Positions 23,915-37,276 are shown, counted from the stretch's first letter. The stretch: 64,000 bases of DNA from Liolophura sinensis (GCF_032854445.1 NC_088302.1:57638237-57702236), one strand, 5' to 3'. Notes: a model not told the origin generated them from the letters alone. A program made the numbers and translations.

Positions 23915-26900
23915 ATGCTGTTCGGCGTCCGGTTGGCGTTTGGCGTCATTTTGTTTTCCCATCTCCAGGAAGCCTTGGGTTTTCAGTGCACCGACACTTT
24001 TCTTGGTAAGTTACTCGTGGCACACTAGAATGGTTTAATCTTCGAATGTACTTACTGAAAATATAATACATTTTAATTTTTGAAATAGTAAAACAAAACA
24101 AAACAAATGAAAAAAAAACAGCTGAAAAAGTTAGAATGCATGTCTTGCAAATGTATGTGACGGGAATTGCATATATAATTTTGTATAGGTAACTTCATAT
24201 ATAACTTACTTTTGCACATTTATTTTAATTATAATACAAATATATTGGCTTGCAATGTTCACAAGCTGCGATTTTTCGGCGTGAAATCATCAAATACAAT
24301 TAGTTCTTGAAAACAGCCACAGAACAAACTATGTTACAAACTGTTAGTACATTTCGGATAATACAGTACATGACTACACTTGAGTTTCGCCCAGAACGTT
24401 AAAGGAAAATCTTATTGGAATTACCAATTAAGCACCATATTGTTGTAATTAATACGTATATGGTTTGACCTTCACATCTCCGCTTACGTGTCTATACATG
24501 TGCGTTGACAGTAGTATATTTGATATACATAATATCACTGTCAACGTTACTCTGACCGACCCTCATGGCTCAGCTGGTAGAGTGTCCTCTTCTGAGGCGG
24601 TAGATCCGTAATGAATCCAGAGTCGGGTCACAACTAAGACTTTAAAGGAGAAAGTTGTAGTTTCGTCGCTTGGCCTTTAGCGTTAAGGGGATAGTGCAAC
24701 GACAGGTTGACCCGTATCGGGCTAATGGCTTGAGTGAGGCGGCTTATTTTTCTTCAGTAACTCATCTCAGTGAAGCAGCACTAGACAAACGAGCGGTGGA
24801 AATCCGTCCTGCAACAAGGAAACACCTTACATGTACATGCACCCTAAGGACACCTTCGTCGTCATTTGACTGAAGCATTGTTAAGTACTACCTTCAACTT
24901 TAAGCACTGACTCACACACCAAACGTTATTTTGCGTGTTGGATGGCATTGTTGACCCAAATGTATCGTTTTGTGATGGCATCGTGAAATATCTGAGGAGA
25001 AACCAAACGGGCCTACCTGAAGATAACTGATATAAGTTGATTATTCCACGTGATTCGTGCTTTTGTTTAAATTTTGCATAGAGGACATTTTCAAACAGCC
25101 TGGCCATCAACATTTTTCAATGGCGGTATAAAGTCGCTCAGAAATGCATGCAAGTGTATGCGTCGGAAAGGCAGTAGACGCATTGTCTCTATTAGAATCA
25201 CCTTTTCACGTCTGGAAAACGGATCAGAATTTGTGTGATAGGAAACCAGTCATTGACAGCTTGTATGTTGTGCACGACAAAAATGCCATGAAGGTGGAAA
25301 ATAGTTTGCTGTATGAGTCAAAAATGCCACAACCTTGGGAAATGGTTTGCTGAGTACAAGGCAAAATGCCACAACCTTGGGAAATAGTTTGCTGAGTACA
25401 AAACAAAATGCCACAACCGTGGGAAATAGTTTGCTGAGTACAAAACAAAATGCCACAACCGTGGGAAATAGTTTGCTTTATACAAAACAAAATGTCACAA
25501 CCGTGGGAAATAGTTTGCACGTCTATGTACCGCTACATGGGCATGTGTATTTGGCCAGACATAATGACCGAAAAGTATTCGGCTCAAAATGTTACGTTTG
25601 TTTGTACTTACACTGATGTAAGACGAGAAACTTTTTGATCTTCATGTTATCAAGTCAGAGACTTCGTATATAGATATGTATTCTACCTTTATCAAACGGT
25701 CCATGCCATGGGAAGATTGAATCATTTGATTATTTTCCATTGGATAACTTTACCTCACGAACCTTGACCCAAACTGCCTCGCTTGTAATTGTGTTAGAAT
25801 ACATGGCATCTAGCTAGATACGGCAGAACAACGACTGGACAGAGATATCTGAACTGCGCAGAAGTGCCATGGGCTAAGTCATAATTAAAGGCTGTTCGCT
25901 GAAAATATCCAAGTCGTGACTAAATGCACTTTATTTGTACACAATAAACCGTTAACTTATTTTGTCTATTTCAGTGTTTTATATAGTCGTTAGCGTATTA
26001 AGAGTTATAATATAGTTGTTAATAATTCCAGTCCGTGGTTAATAATTTAATAGTGTCTAAATGATAGATACATGACTCCTGTGAGAGATGCCAGAGAGTA
26101 TGAGGGTATAGCTGCTTATACTCGTGCACACGGAGGGTATAGGGATATAGCTACTTATGTTCGTGCATACAGAGGGTATGGGGGTATAGCTGCTTATGTT
26201 TGTGCACACAGAGGGAATGAAGGTATAGTTGCTTATACTCGTGCACACAAAAGTATGAAGGTATAGCTGCTTATACTCGTGCACACAAAAGTATGAAGGT
26301 ATAGCTGCTTATACTCGTGCACACGGGGGGTATGAGGGTATTGTTGCTTATGTTCGTGCATACAGAGAGCATGAGGGCATAGCTGCTTATATTCGTGCAT
26401 ACAGAGTGTAAGAGGTTATTGCTGCTTATACTCGTGCATACAAACGCATGAGTTTATAGTTGCTTATGCTCGTGCACACGGAGGGTAAGGGGCTATAGCT
26501 GCTTATGCTCGTGCACACGGAGGGTGTGGGGATATGGCTGCTTATACTCGTGCATACAGAGGGTATGAGGGTATTGTTGCTTATGTTCGTGCATACGGAG
26601 GAATGGGGGTATAGCTGCTTATGTTCGTGCACACAGAGGGTATGAAGGTATAGCTGCTTATGCTCGTGCACACGGAGGTATGAGGGCATAGCTGCTTATG
26701 TACTTGCATACAGAGGGTATCGGAATATAGCTGGTTATGTTCGTGCATACAGAGTATGAGGGTATAGCTGCTTATGTTCATGCACACGGAGGGTATGAGA
26801 GCATAGTTGCTTATGTACTTGCATACAGAGGGTATCGGAATATAGCTGGTTATGTTCGTGCATACAGAGTATGAGGGTATAGCTGCTTATGTTCATGCAC

Positions 26901-29900
26901 ACGGAGGGTATGAGGGCATATCTGCTTATGTACTTGCATACAGAGGGTATGAGGGCATAGCTGCTTATGTACGTGCATACAAAGGGTATGAGAGTATAGC
27001 CGCTTACATTTGTGCATACAGAGGTATGAGGGTATAGCTCTCTATGTGGATTTTGAAACAAATTGTATGCTTGTGTTCTTGCATGCAGAGGGTATGAGGA
27101 GTAGCTGTTTATGCTCGTGCAGGGTATAGCTGCTTATGCTCGTGCATACAGAGTGTATAAGGGCATAGTTGCTTATAACTCGCGCATACAGAGGGTATAG
27201 GAGTATAACTGCTCATACTCTCACTTACAGAGGGGATGAGGGTATAGCTGCTTATACTCGTGCATACAGAATGTATTAGGGTTTAGTTGCTTATACTCGT
27301 GCATACAGAGGGTATAGGAGTATAACTGCTTACCGCTTACGGAACAAATATCTGTCATTACCTACAGTTATGGATGGACTTTCAGAGACAAAATTAGGAA
27401 AGAATCTATGAAATATTTATACGCAGGCCCTCTAATTTTAGATCTGTACGAGAAGTCAGTTGCTGTACTATAACTGTGCCATATAGTCTCAGAGGGACAA
27501 AGCTTTGGTTGAACTTCTTTTGATCAATGACGATTAACCTTGACATGTGTGGACTTGTATAAAGCTCCCATAACACACTCACTTCGTTGTCTCGGAGGAC
27601 ATCTTAAAGACTGGAGCTTATGCATATCCATAAAGTGGACAGATTATATGTGCGCTAATGAAGTCATGTAGTCAATCAGTGATAAAGGGAGTTGCTCGTG
27701 TGATTTTGACTTGCTGATGAGATCGTGGTACTGATCACCGTGCTCTCTCATTAGCTGACTACTGAACAGGAACGTCAGCACGACTGACAAGAAACTCAAT
27801 AATTCATTGATTATTAAAAGCTCTGTATGACGTCATAAGACGAAGTACACGTTTATATATACGTTGTAAGATGACTGTCCAGTGTCGAGCATAACTCTTT
27901 CATTATTACGTAGATATGCGCCACTGAACTCAACAGGGGTATCTAGGAATATGCCGGCGTTCATCCCAGATTCAAGGAAGCCAGTACCTGTGAGGACAAG
28001 GTTCTTAATGCATGGCTTATCTTGGTTTAGAGTGTCCAATCTTCATTTAATCAAACTAGCTGTGATGTCCGCTATCAGAATCACGAATTATCCAACGCAT
28101 TTTAATCTGCATGATATTTCTGTTGGGATGACCAAACTGCATACCAAATTGCATACAAAAGATCTTCATATAGATTCCCTCTACGGAAAGAATAGCTCAC
28201 ATTTTTTTACAATCAGTTGCATTATATTCACCTTTTGTCCAATCAATCAATCACTTCACAATCCATCCAATCAATAATCCAAGAAGGCAAAGGGCGTTTG
28301 TTAATTCAGAGAAGTTGCTTGAGCCTAGCTATAAATTTTCATCGTTTAGGTATTCGCCTATAACCCTGACCTTTTTGCCAGTGGGGACAAAGAGACAGTG
28401 TTTAGGTGGCAATGTTTCCAGTCACCTCCTTAGAACCATCAATGGCGCCAGGTCGAACGCCATGGCGAACTGCACATAATCATTGCTTGATAAAGGCTGC
28501 TTAGCTTCCATAACTACAGAAAAGAGTTTAAAAGGCAAACAATTCAGATTTATCCACCCTCGATGAATCATAATGTATCATGTGCAAACACTATGCCTAG
28601 CATCAGTCGTTGTGACTGTCTGACTCACTGACTAACTCATGTAAACCTGGCTACTTGCTAGTCGTCGTACCAGCTCATCGTTTCTACTTATATTGGCTTG
28701 TATTTCACAACATACATTGGATCCATTTAAATTGGACTGTTTTTATTCATGTTTTCTCGCCAATGGGTTGCGGTGTGACTTCAAAGCATTGTTGACACAG
28801 AAGGCTGAATTAACTGCCTCAAATAAACTAGACATGTGATTGTTTTAGCTGTTGTACGTGGGTATTGGAATGTAGGTGTAACATTTCGCTTTTGACATAC
28901 CAATCCGTGCTCAGCTGCGTCTACACGCTAATCTACACTTGTATACTTAGTGTACGTGTAACAGCCAACGGTACCGTGGTGAGAACAGTGAAATGATGTA
29001 AACAAGTGACAAAGAAGATTCTAAATCCGGCTGTACAGCAGCATCGTCGCAGCAGATGTTAGCGGACATATAGAATGTTGGAGGAAACATTCTGAAAATA
29101 CGGCCAGGACAAGGAAAAGTTATAAGTGGGATGTCCGCATTAACTTTGAAAGACTGAATAGGTGGGGAGTTAAAAAATTCGAATGTGTTAACGAAATACA
29201 GCAGGGAACATTCATTAGCCTGCAAGTAGAGACACATGCAAAATAACACACATGATAAGTTGGTGACTTGATCTGGTCACGAATGAGTGGGTGAGTGTTA
29301 GTTTAAGGTCCTACTTAACAATTTTTCATTCGTATGACAATGAAGGTTTCCTTAGAGTGCATGTAATGTGCCTCCTTGTTGCAGAACGGATTCCCTCCGA
29401 TCTTTTATTTAGTGCTGCTTCACTGAGACGACTTAACCTCCCCCCCCCCTCCCCCGGCAACACACACACATACATACATTACGCAGCCATTATACTGATA
29501 CGGGTAAATCGGTCGTTGCACTATCCCGTTAATGCTGAACGCCAAGCAAGGAGGCTACAACTTCCTCTTTTAATATCTTGGGTCTGACCCGGTCCAGGAC
29601 TGACCCTGAAGCTATCACCGTCGAAGCGGAGATCAGGTCAAGACAGGAACAACATAACACATGTGAGACGCTCTTGACTTGATCGGCTTACAACACACGG
29701 ACAACATAACATGTAAGAATCTGGTGACTTGATCAGCTCACGACACACGGACAACATAACACACATGTAAGAAGGTGGTGACTTGATCAGCTTACGACAC
29801 ACGGACAACATAACACATGTGAGATGCTGGTGACTTGATCAGCTCACGACACACGGACAACATAACACACATGTGAGAAGCTGGTGACTTGATCAGCGGA

Positions 29901-32900
29901 CAACATAACATATGTGAGATGCTGGTGACTTGATCAGCTCACGACACACGGACAACATAACACACATGTGAGAACTTGATCAGCGGACAACATAACACAT
30001 GCGAGATGCTGGTGACTTGATCAGCTCACGACACACGGACAACATAACAAATGTGAGAAGCTGGTGACTTGATCAGCTCACGACACACGGACAACATAAC
30101 ACACATGTGAGAAGCTGGTGACTTGATCAGCGGACAACATAACACATGCGAGATGCTGTTGACTTAATCAGTTCACGACACACGGACAACATAACTCACA
30201 TGTGAGAAGCTGGTGACTTGATCAGCTCACGACACACGGACAACATAACACACATGTGAGAAGCTGGTGACTTGATCAGCTCACGACACACGGACAACAT
30301 AACACACATGTGAGAAGCTGGTGACTTGATCAGCTTACGACACACGAACAACATAACACATGTGAGATGCTGGTGACTTGATCAGCTCACGACACACGGA
30401 CAACATAACACACATGTGAGAAGCTGGTGACTTGATCAGCTCACGGCACACGGACAACATAACACATGTGAGAAGCTGGTGACTTAATCAGCTTAGGAAG
30501 GATAAGAAATACCCAAAACTAACATGAAGGTGCTGGGTACCTTATTCTGTATTCATTATGAGTAGGCTGTTATCTCTGATATGTCACATCCGTTGTTTCT
30601 TGTTTCCCTTGTTTCAGGTAAATCGTGTGGCCTCCCTCCCCGGGACTGCGTGGACCTGAGGAATGCTGGACAGAGGAAGAACGGGGTCTATCTAATCTAC
30701 CCCCAGGGCACGGAGATGTCCTTCCCGGTGTACTGTGACATGACCACGGACGGGGGAGGCTGGTTGGTGAGCGACTCCTAGCCATAGCTACATACACACT
30801 GACTTTTTTTAACATATGTATTAAACTTGCCACTTGGGGTATCGAACCATCCATCCACCCCCCCTCCCATCCTGTATAAATCTGACCGCCTTTATATAAG
30901 TGGCGTATCTCTGAGAACGGCGTAAACCACGAAGTTCATCTGTCAGTCAATCAATGTTCAAAGTGACTGAATTAATATAGAAAAGAACATAGAAAAGGAT
31001 CTATCATCCGATGAAAAGAAGAAAACAGACATCACTGTGACAGAATCTTGCCTTCCTTTAGCTTTAAGCAGATGAAAACAAGCAGACACCATTTTCACAG
31101 TAGCTTGTCTTCCTCGAGCTTTAACCTGATGAAAACAAGCAAACAGACACCATTTTCACAGTAGCTTGTCTTCCTCGAGGTTTAACCTGATGAAAACAAG
31201 CAAACAGACACAACTGTGACGGTAATTTATCTTCCTCGAGCTTTAACCTGATGAAAACAACCGAACAGACACAACTGTGACAGTACCTTGTCTTCCTTGA
31301 GCTTTAACCTGATGAAAACAAACAAACAAACAGGCACAATTGTAACAGTAACTTGTCTTCCTCGACCAGGTTTTCCAGAGGCGTATAGACGGAACGGAAG
31401 ATTTCAACAGAAACTGGACGGCTTACGAGAATGGATTCGGCAATCGCGAGAAGGAATTCTGGCTTGGTAAAACAGTCGCAAAAATGAAAGACCTACTGTA
31501 TGGTAGCACATGTTAGTCTATTGAATAGGGGAAGATTATCGTACCGGAGTATCGTAGGCTAATACGATGATTAGGCTACACCTACACTGTATCGTATCGT
31601 ATGTTAGTGTAGTGAATAGGGGTACATTATCGTACAGGAGTATCGTACGCTAATACGATGATTAGGCTACACCTATACTGTATCTTATCGTATGTTAGTG
31701 TAGTGAATAGGGGAAGATTATCGTACCGGAGCATCGTAGGCTAGTACGATGATTAGGCTACACCTTCACTGTATCGCATCGTATGTTAGTGTAGTGAATA
31801 GGGGAAGATTATCGTACCGGAGCATCGTAGGCTAGTACGATGATTAGGCTACACCTATACTGTATCTTATCGTATGTTAGTGTAGTGAATAGGGGAAGAT
31901 TATCGTATCGGAGCATCGTAGGCTAGTACGATGATTAGGCTACACCTACACTGTATCGTATCGTATGTTAGTGTAGTGAATAGGGGTACATTATCGTACA
32001 GGGGTATCGTACGCTAATACGATGATTAGGCTACACCTATACTGTGTCTTATCGTATGTTAGTGTAGTGAATAGGGGAAGATTATCGTACCGGAGCATCG
32101 TAGGCTAATACGATGATTAGGCTACACCTACACTGTATCGCATCGTATGTTAGTGTAGTGAATAGGGGTACATTATCGTACAGGAGTATCGTACGCTAAT
32201 ACGATGATTAGGCTACACCTATACTGTATCGCATCGTATGTTAGTGTAGTGAATAGGGAAGATTATCGTACAGGAGTATCGTAGGCTAATACGATGATTA
32301 GGCTACACCTACACTGTATCGCATCGTATGTTAGTGTAGTGAATAGGGGTACATTATCGTACCTGAGTATCGTACGCTAATACGATGATTAGGCTACACC
32401 TACACTGTATCTTATCGTATGTTAGTGTAGTGAATAGGGGAAGATTATCGTACCGGAGCATCGTAGGCTAGTACGATGATTAGGCTACACCTACACTGTA
32501 TCGCATCGTATGTTAGTGTAGTGAATAGGGGAACATTATCGTACCTGAGTATCGTAGGCTAGTACGATGATTAGGATACACCTACACTGTATCTTATCGT
32601 ATGTTAGCGTAGTGAATAGGGGAAGATTATCGTACCGGAGTATCGGGGGGTAATACGATAATTAGGCTACACCTATACTATCGTATGTTAAAGCAATAAT
32701 CAAGCTAGACTTCGCTACATAACCAGGTAGACGTAACAATGTTGTTATATAAACTTATATTCTTTTGCGTTTCTTAGGTAATTACAAACTTTACATGCTG
32801 ACGTCACAGGGCAAGTACCATCTGCGCGTGGATTTAGAAGACTTCGAGTTTAACAAAGCATTTGCGAAGTACAGTCAGTTTTCTGTGGCCGGGCCGATGG

Positions 32901-35900
32901 ACGACTACAGACTGACGTTGTCTGGTTTCACCGGAAGCAAGATTCCCCTCGTCAGTAAGTACTACACATAATGTAAACTTACTGTGGCTTTACCACGGGT
33001 TGGGGAGTCAACGTGTATGGTAACGGTAACGTGTGCTAGTTTGCTCTCAGCAATGCCCAGCGATCAAGGAAGTGGTTGTAGCGTGATTGCTCTGGTTTCT
33101 CAGCTACGGTATCGCGTGTGAAGTTGTCGTGCTGACACGTGCTCTTGCGCATCTACTGTACCGTCTGTAAGGGGCCTGGTCGTCTGACATCTGCTCTGTT
33201 ACCTCAGCTTCGGTACCATCTGTGAGGGTGTGGTCATCGTATGACTGACATCCTCTCTTGCGCATCAGGTACGTTACTGCGAGGGCCTGGTCGCCGTGTG
33301 ATTGACATCTGCTCTGGTACCTCAGCCACGGTACCGTCTGTGGTCGTCGTGTGACTGACAGTTGCTCTAGTGCCTCAGCTACGGTACTGTCTCGGAGGGT
33401 GTGGTCATGGTGTGGCTGATATCTTCTCTTGCGCATTAGTTACGTTACTGCGAGGGTGTGATCGCCGTCTGACTGACATCTGCTCTGGCGCCATAACTAC
33501 GGTACTGTCTGCGAGGGCGTGGTCATGGTGTGACTGACATCTTTCCTTGCGCATCAACTACGTTACTGCCGGGATGTGATCGCCGTCTGGCTGACAGCTG
33601 CTTTGGCGCCTCAGCTAGGATACCGTCTGCAAGAGTATAGACATCTTCTCTGGTGCCTCAGCTACCTTACTGCAATGGTGTGATCGTCGTATGACTGACA
33701 GCTGCTCTGGCGCCTCAGCTACGGTACCGTGTGTAAGGGTGTGGTCGTCGTATGACTGACAGCTGCTCTGGCGCCTCAGCTACGGCACTGTATGCAAGGG
33801 TGTGGTCGTCATATGACTGACAGCTGCTCTGGCGCCTTAACTATCGTGCTCTCTGCGACGGTATAGACATTTTCTCTGGTGCCTCAGCTACGGCACCATG
33901 TGCAAGGGTGTGGTCGTCACATGACTGACAGCTGCTATGGCGCCTTAACTACGGTACTGTCTACTAGGGTATAGACATCTTTTCTGGTGCCTCAGCTACG
34001 TACTGTGTGCAAGGGTGTGGTCCTTGTGTGACTGACAACTGCTCTGCTGCATTAATTAAGGTAACCTCTTTGTAGTCGTCGTGTTATCGACACCTGTTCT
34101 GGCCTGTTCATGTCTATGAGGGTGTGGTCGCCGTGTGACTGACAACTCTGGCGCCTCAACTACTGTACGGTCTGCCAGCAGCTTGCTGATAGTCGTGGGT
34201 TTCCCCCGGGCTTCGCCCGGTTTCCTCCCACGACAATGCTGGTGACCGTCGTATAAGTGAAATATTCTTGAGTACGAAGTAAAACACCAATCAAATAAAT
34301 AGATCAACTAGTGTACAATGTGCGAGGATGGGGTTGTTGAGTAACTGACAGCTGTTGTGATGCCTCAGCTACAGTACTGTCTGTCAGAACTATAGATTTA
34401 CGTCGGTCCCCTCTCACGCCGTATTTATCTAGTAGAAATGGGATTAAGATAGACATGTGACGTTTTATGCACTCTCTTCTATCTCAAGTCTCCTATCTCA
34501 AGTCTCCTATCTCAAGTCTCCTATCTCAAGTCTCCTATCTCAAGTCTCCTATCAAGTAATCCCATATCAGTTGCCATCCGTCTGAGGAAAGCTTCAACAG
34601 ATGCAGCGGGTAACTAGGGACTACATGACATCAGTTCGGTTATCGGTAATCTGTTGACTTATAACACGTGTGTCTACTCTCCTGTCGTAATATAAAGGTT
34701 CAAACCGTGGATACATCCATCAGTTAATCGGTATCCTATGTCTTGATAGGAAGGTTCAAACCGTGGATACATCCATAAGTTAATCAGTAATCTGGTCAGT
34801 TATAACACCAGTATGTCTATCCACATGTCTAGATAGGGTGGTTCAAACCGTGGATACATCCATAAGTTAATCAGTAATCTGGTCAGTTATAACACCAGTA
34901 TGTCTACCCTCCTGTCTTGGTAGGAAGGTTCAAACCGTGGATACATCCATCCCCTAATAAGTAATCTGGTCAGTTATAACACCAGTATGTCTATCTACAT
35001 GTCTAGATAGGAAGGTTCAAACCGTGGATACATCCATACCCTAATCGGTAATCTGGTCAGTTATAACACCAGTATGTCTACCCTCCTGTCTTGGTAGGAA
35101 GGTTCAAACCGTGGATACATCCATAAGTTAATCAGTAATCTGGTCAGTTATAACACCAGTATGTCTACCCTCCTGTCTTGGTAGGAAGGTTCAAACCGTG
35201 GATACATCCATACCCTAATCAGTAATCTGGTCAGTTATAACACCAGTATGTCTACCCACCTGTCTAGATAGGGTGGTTCAAACCGTGGATACATCCATAA
35301 GTTAATCAGTAATCTGGTCAGTTATAACACCAGTATGTCTACCCACCTGTCTTGGTAGGAAGGTTCAAACCGTGGATACATCCATCCCCTAATCGGTAAT
35401 CTGGTCAGTTATAACACCAGTATGTCTACCCACCTGTCTTGGTAGGAAGGTTCAAACCGTGGATACATCCATCCCCTAATCGGTAATCTGGTCAGTTATA
35501 ACACCAGTATGTCTACCCACCTGTCTTGGCAGGAAAGCTCAAATCGTGGATACATCCATCAGTTAATCTGACCTGTTATAACACCAGTATGTCTACCCTC
35601 CTGTCTTGATGGGAAAGTTCAAACCGTGGATACATCCATCCCCTAATAGGTAATCTGGTCAGTTATAACACCAGTATGTCTACCCTCCTGTCTTGATGGG
35701 AAAGTTCAAACCGTGGATACATCCATCCCCTAATAGGTAATCTGGTCAGTTATAACACCAGTATGTCTACCCACCTGTCTTGGTAGGAAGGTTCAAACCG
35801 TGGATACATCCATCCCCTAATCGGTAATCTGGTCAGTTATAACACCAGTATGTCTATCTACATGTCTAGATAGGAAGGTTCAAACCGTGGATATATCCAT

Positions 35901-37276
35901 CAGTTAATCGGTAATCTGGTCAGTTATAACACCAGTATGTCTACCCACCTGTCTTGATAGGAAGATTCAAACCGTGGATACATCCATCCCCTAATCGGTA
36001 ATCTGGTCAGTTATAACGCCAGTATGTCTATCCACATGTCTTGATAGGAAGATTCAAACCGTGGATACATCTATCCCCTAATCGGTAATCTGGTCAGTTA
36101 TAACACCAGTATGTCTATCCACATGTCTAGATAGGGTGGTTCAAACCGTGGATACATCCATACCCTAATCGGTAATCTGGTCAGTTATAACACCAGTATG
36201 TCTACCCACCTGTCATGGTAGGAAGGTTCAAACCGTGGATACATCCATCCTCTAATCTGGTCAGTTATAACACCAGTATGTCTATCTACATGTCTAGATA
36301 GGGAGGTTCAAACCGTGGATACATCCATCCCCTAATCGGTAATCTGGTCAGTTATAACACCAGTATGTCTATCTACATGTCTAGATAGGAAGGTTCAAAT
36401 CGTGGATACATCCATCCCCTAATCGGTAATCTGGTCAGTTATAACACCAGTATGTCTACCCACCTGTCTTGGTAGGAAGGTTCAAACCGTGGATACATCC
36501 ATCCCCTAATCGGTAATCTGGTCAGTTATAACACCAGTATGTCTACCCACCTGTCTTGGTAGGAAGGTTCAAATCGTGGATACATCCATCCCCTAATCGG
36601 TAATCTGGTCAGTTATAACACCAGTATGTCTACCCACCTGTCTTGGTAGGAAGGTTCAAACCGTGGATACATCCATCCCCTAATCTGGTCAGTTATAACA
36701 CCAGTATGTCTACCCACCTGTCTTGGTAGGAAGGTTCAAATCGTGGATACATCCATCCCCTAATCGGTAATCTGGTCAGTTATAACACCAGTATGTCTAC
36801 CCACCTGTCTTGGTAGGAAGGTTCAAACCGTGGATACATCCATAAGTTAATCGGTAATCTGTTCATTCAGTGTGGAGAATAGCGGTGACTTAATTCAGAC
36901 AATTTTTGCAGCTCTCATAAATTATCTGATTCAAGTCAAAACTGTTACCACGTTAACCAAATGAATTGTCTATTTGATAAGGAGCTTAAACTGATGCCAT
37001 GTATGTTCTTTTCTCTTTGTCGCAGGGGACACCTTCGCTCCTATTCACAGTAACCACACGTTTTCCACGAAGGACTATGGTGATAAAATCATTTGCGCAA
37101 ACTCGTACAATGGGGGCTGGTGGTTCAACCATTGTCACGCCGTCCATCTGAATGGGGTGTACCGCTTACAGAACATTGAGAACGCCGCCTTCGCCAACGG
37201 CATCATCTGGAGCGGCTGGAAGGGCAACGGCTACTCCCTCAAGTTTTCTGAGATGAAGTTCAGACCTGTCAAGTAA
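23915..37276 (+). CDS. Secreted fibrinogen-related protein (ficolin/tachylectin-like lectin), complete five-exon gene
   Basis: Exons 23915-24005, 30618-30766, 31370-31466, 32778-32954, 37026-37276, all AG/GT with matching phases (1,0,1,1); 765 nt, 254 aa. Residues 1-22 form a hydrophobic signal peptide (ends EALG). Residues 33-254 are a whole FReD domain: SCGLPPRDC (33-41), [12 protein letters not shown] (68-79), [16 protein letters not shown] (81-96), [18 protein letters not shown] in exon 4, GGWWFNHCH (201-209) and the C-terminal FSEMKFRP. Four domain cysteines (34 or 41, 70, 195, 208) fit the usual two disulfides. Likely N-glycosylation sites are N95 (NWT) and N181 (NHT). There is no collagen stalk or coiled coil, so it is a short FReD-only protein. 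Family knowledge: such proteins bind acetylated sugars and act in innate immune recognition. The calcium-loop region reads KDYGDK and is shorter than the usual KDRDND. Substrate is not inferable. The gene is divergent from DCTD; its introns are packed with minisatellites. Confidence 0.95.
24556..24915 (+). mobile_element. tRNA-derived SINE (family 2), near full length, in lectin intron 1
   Basis: Head ccctcatggctcagctggta gag (A box), B-box region aatccagagtcgggtcac, body aaggggatagtgcaacgaca ggttgacccgtatcgg, ggtggaaatccgtcctgcaa, tail ctaccttcaactttaagcac tgactcac. Same orientation as the gene. Confidence 0.85.
25262..25520. repeat. 42-bp tandem repeat in lectin intron 1
   Basis: Five good copies plus one degenerate (tgccacaaccgtgggaaata gtttgctgagtacaaaacaa aa). 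Confidence 0.93.
26070..27335. repeat. 39-42-bp minisatellite in lectin intron 1
   Basis: About 31 copies of a unit (ggtatagctgcttatgttcg tgcatacagagggtatgag) with variants in the jjtactcgtgcacac type (actcgtgcacac versus gttcgtgcatac). A block of about 120 bp is duplicated nearly exactly (26690-26800 and 26805-26915). Confidence 0.95.
27340..29240. other. Lectin intron 1, unique part
   Basis: No exon, repeat or RNA gene recognised. Confidence 0.3.
29243..30490. repeat. 54-bp minisatellite in lectin intron 1, split by a SINE
   Basis: About 15 copies of a unit (agctcacgacacacggacaa cataacacacatgtgagaag ctggtgacttgatc) at 29640-30490, with some units lacking 20-odd bases. One isolated copy at 29243-29282 lies on the other side of the SINE at 29283-29607. 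The array ends about 130 bases before exon 2. Confidence 0.93.
29283..29607 (-). mobile_element. tRNA-derived SINE (family 2) inserted into the 54-bp array
   Basis: Reverse complement of family 2. Tail side gagtgggtgagtgttagttt aagg, then gctgcttcactgagacgact, gtcgttgcactatcccgtta atgctgaacgccaagcaa, and the head side ggtctgacccggtcc. Array units flank both sides, so insertion followed array formation. Confidence 0.8.
31010..31369. repeat. 61-64-bp tandem repeat ending at the 3' splice site of lectin exon 3
   Basis: About five copies (cagtagcttgtcttcctcga gctttaacctgatgaaaaca agcaaacagacaccattttc a). The final copy supplies the polypyrimidine tract of the real acceptor (acttgtcttcctcgaccag before 31370). 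Each upstream copy keeps the same pyrimidine stretch followed by AG. Confidence 0.93.
31490..32690. repeat. 91-bp minisatellite filling lectin intron 3
   Basis: About 13 copies (gtatgttagtgtagtgaata ggggaagattatcgtaccgg agcatcgtaggctagtacga tgattaggctacacctacac tgtatcgcatc). Units contain complementary words (atcgtac, gtacgat) and can form hairpins. It fills almost the whole intron between exons 3 and 4. Confidence 0.96.
33060..34165. repeat. About 61-bp degenerate minisatellite in lectin intron 4
   Basis: About 17 copies (gtgtggtcgtcgtatgactg acagctgctctggcgcctca gctacggtaccgtgtgtaag g), many diverged or shortened. Confidence 0.92.
34169..34302 (+). mobile_element. SINE family 1, 3' half
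   Basis: ggtctgccagcagcttgctg atagtcgtgggtttcccccg, core tttcctcccacgacaatgct, tail gtgaaatattcttgagtacg followed by caccaatcaaataaat. It abuts the end of the 61-bp array. Confidence 0.85.
34471..34556. repeat. 14-bp tandem repeat
   Basis: Six copies of tctcaagtctccta in lectin intron 4. Confidence 0.95.
34690..36865. repeat. 87-bp minisatellite in lectin intron 4
   Basis: About 25 copies (gtctacccacctgtcttggt aggaaggttcaaaccgtgga tacatccatcccctaatcgg taatctggtcagttataaca ccagtat). Two sub-types alternate (acccacctgtcttggtagg and atctacatgtctagatagg). Ends 160 bases before exon 5. Confidence 0.97.

Noticed and set aside
34690-36865. Array of tRNA B boxes (ggttcaaacc in each 87-bp unit)
   Set aside because: The match to the B-box consensus is incomplete and no A box lies at a suitable distance; probably coincidence.
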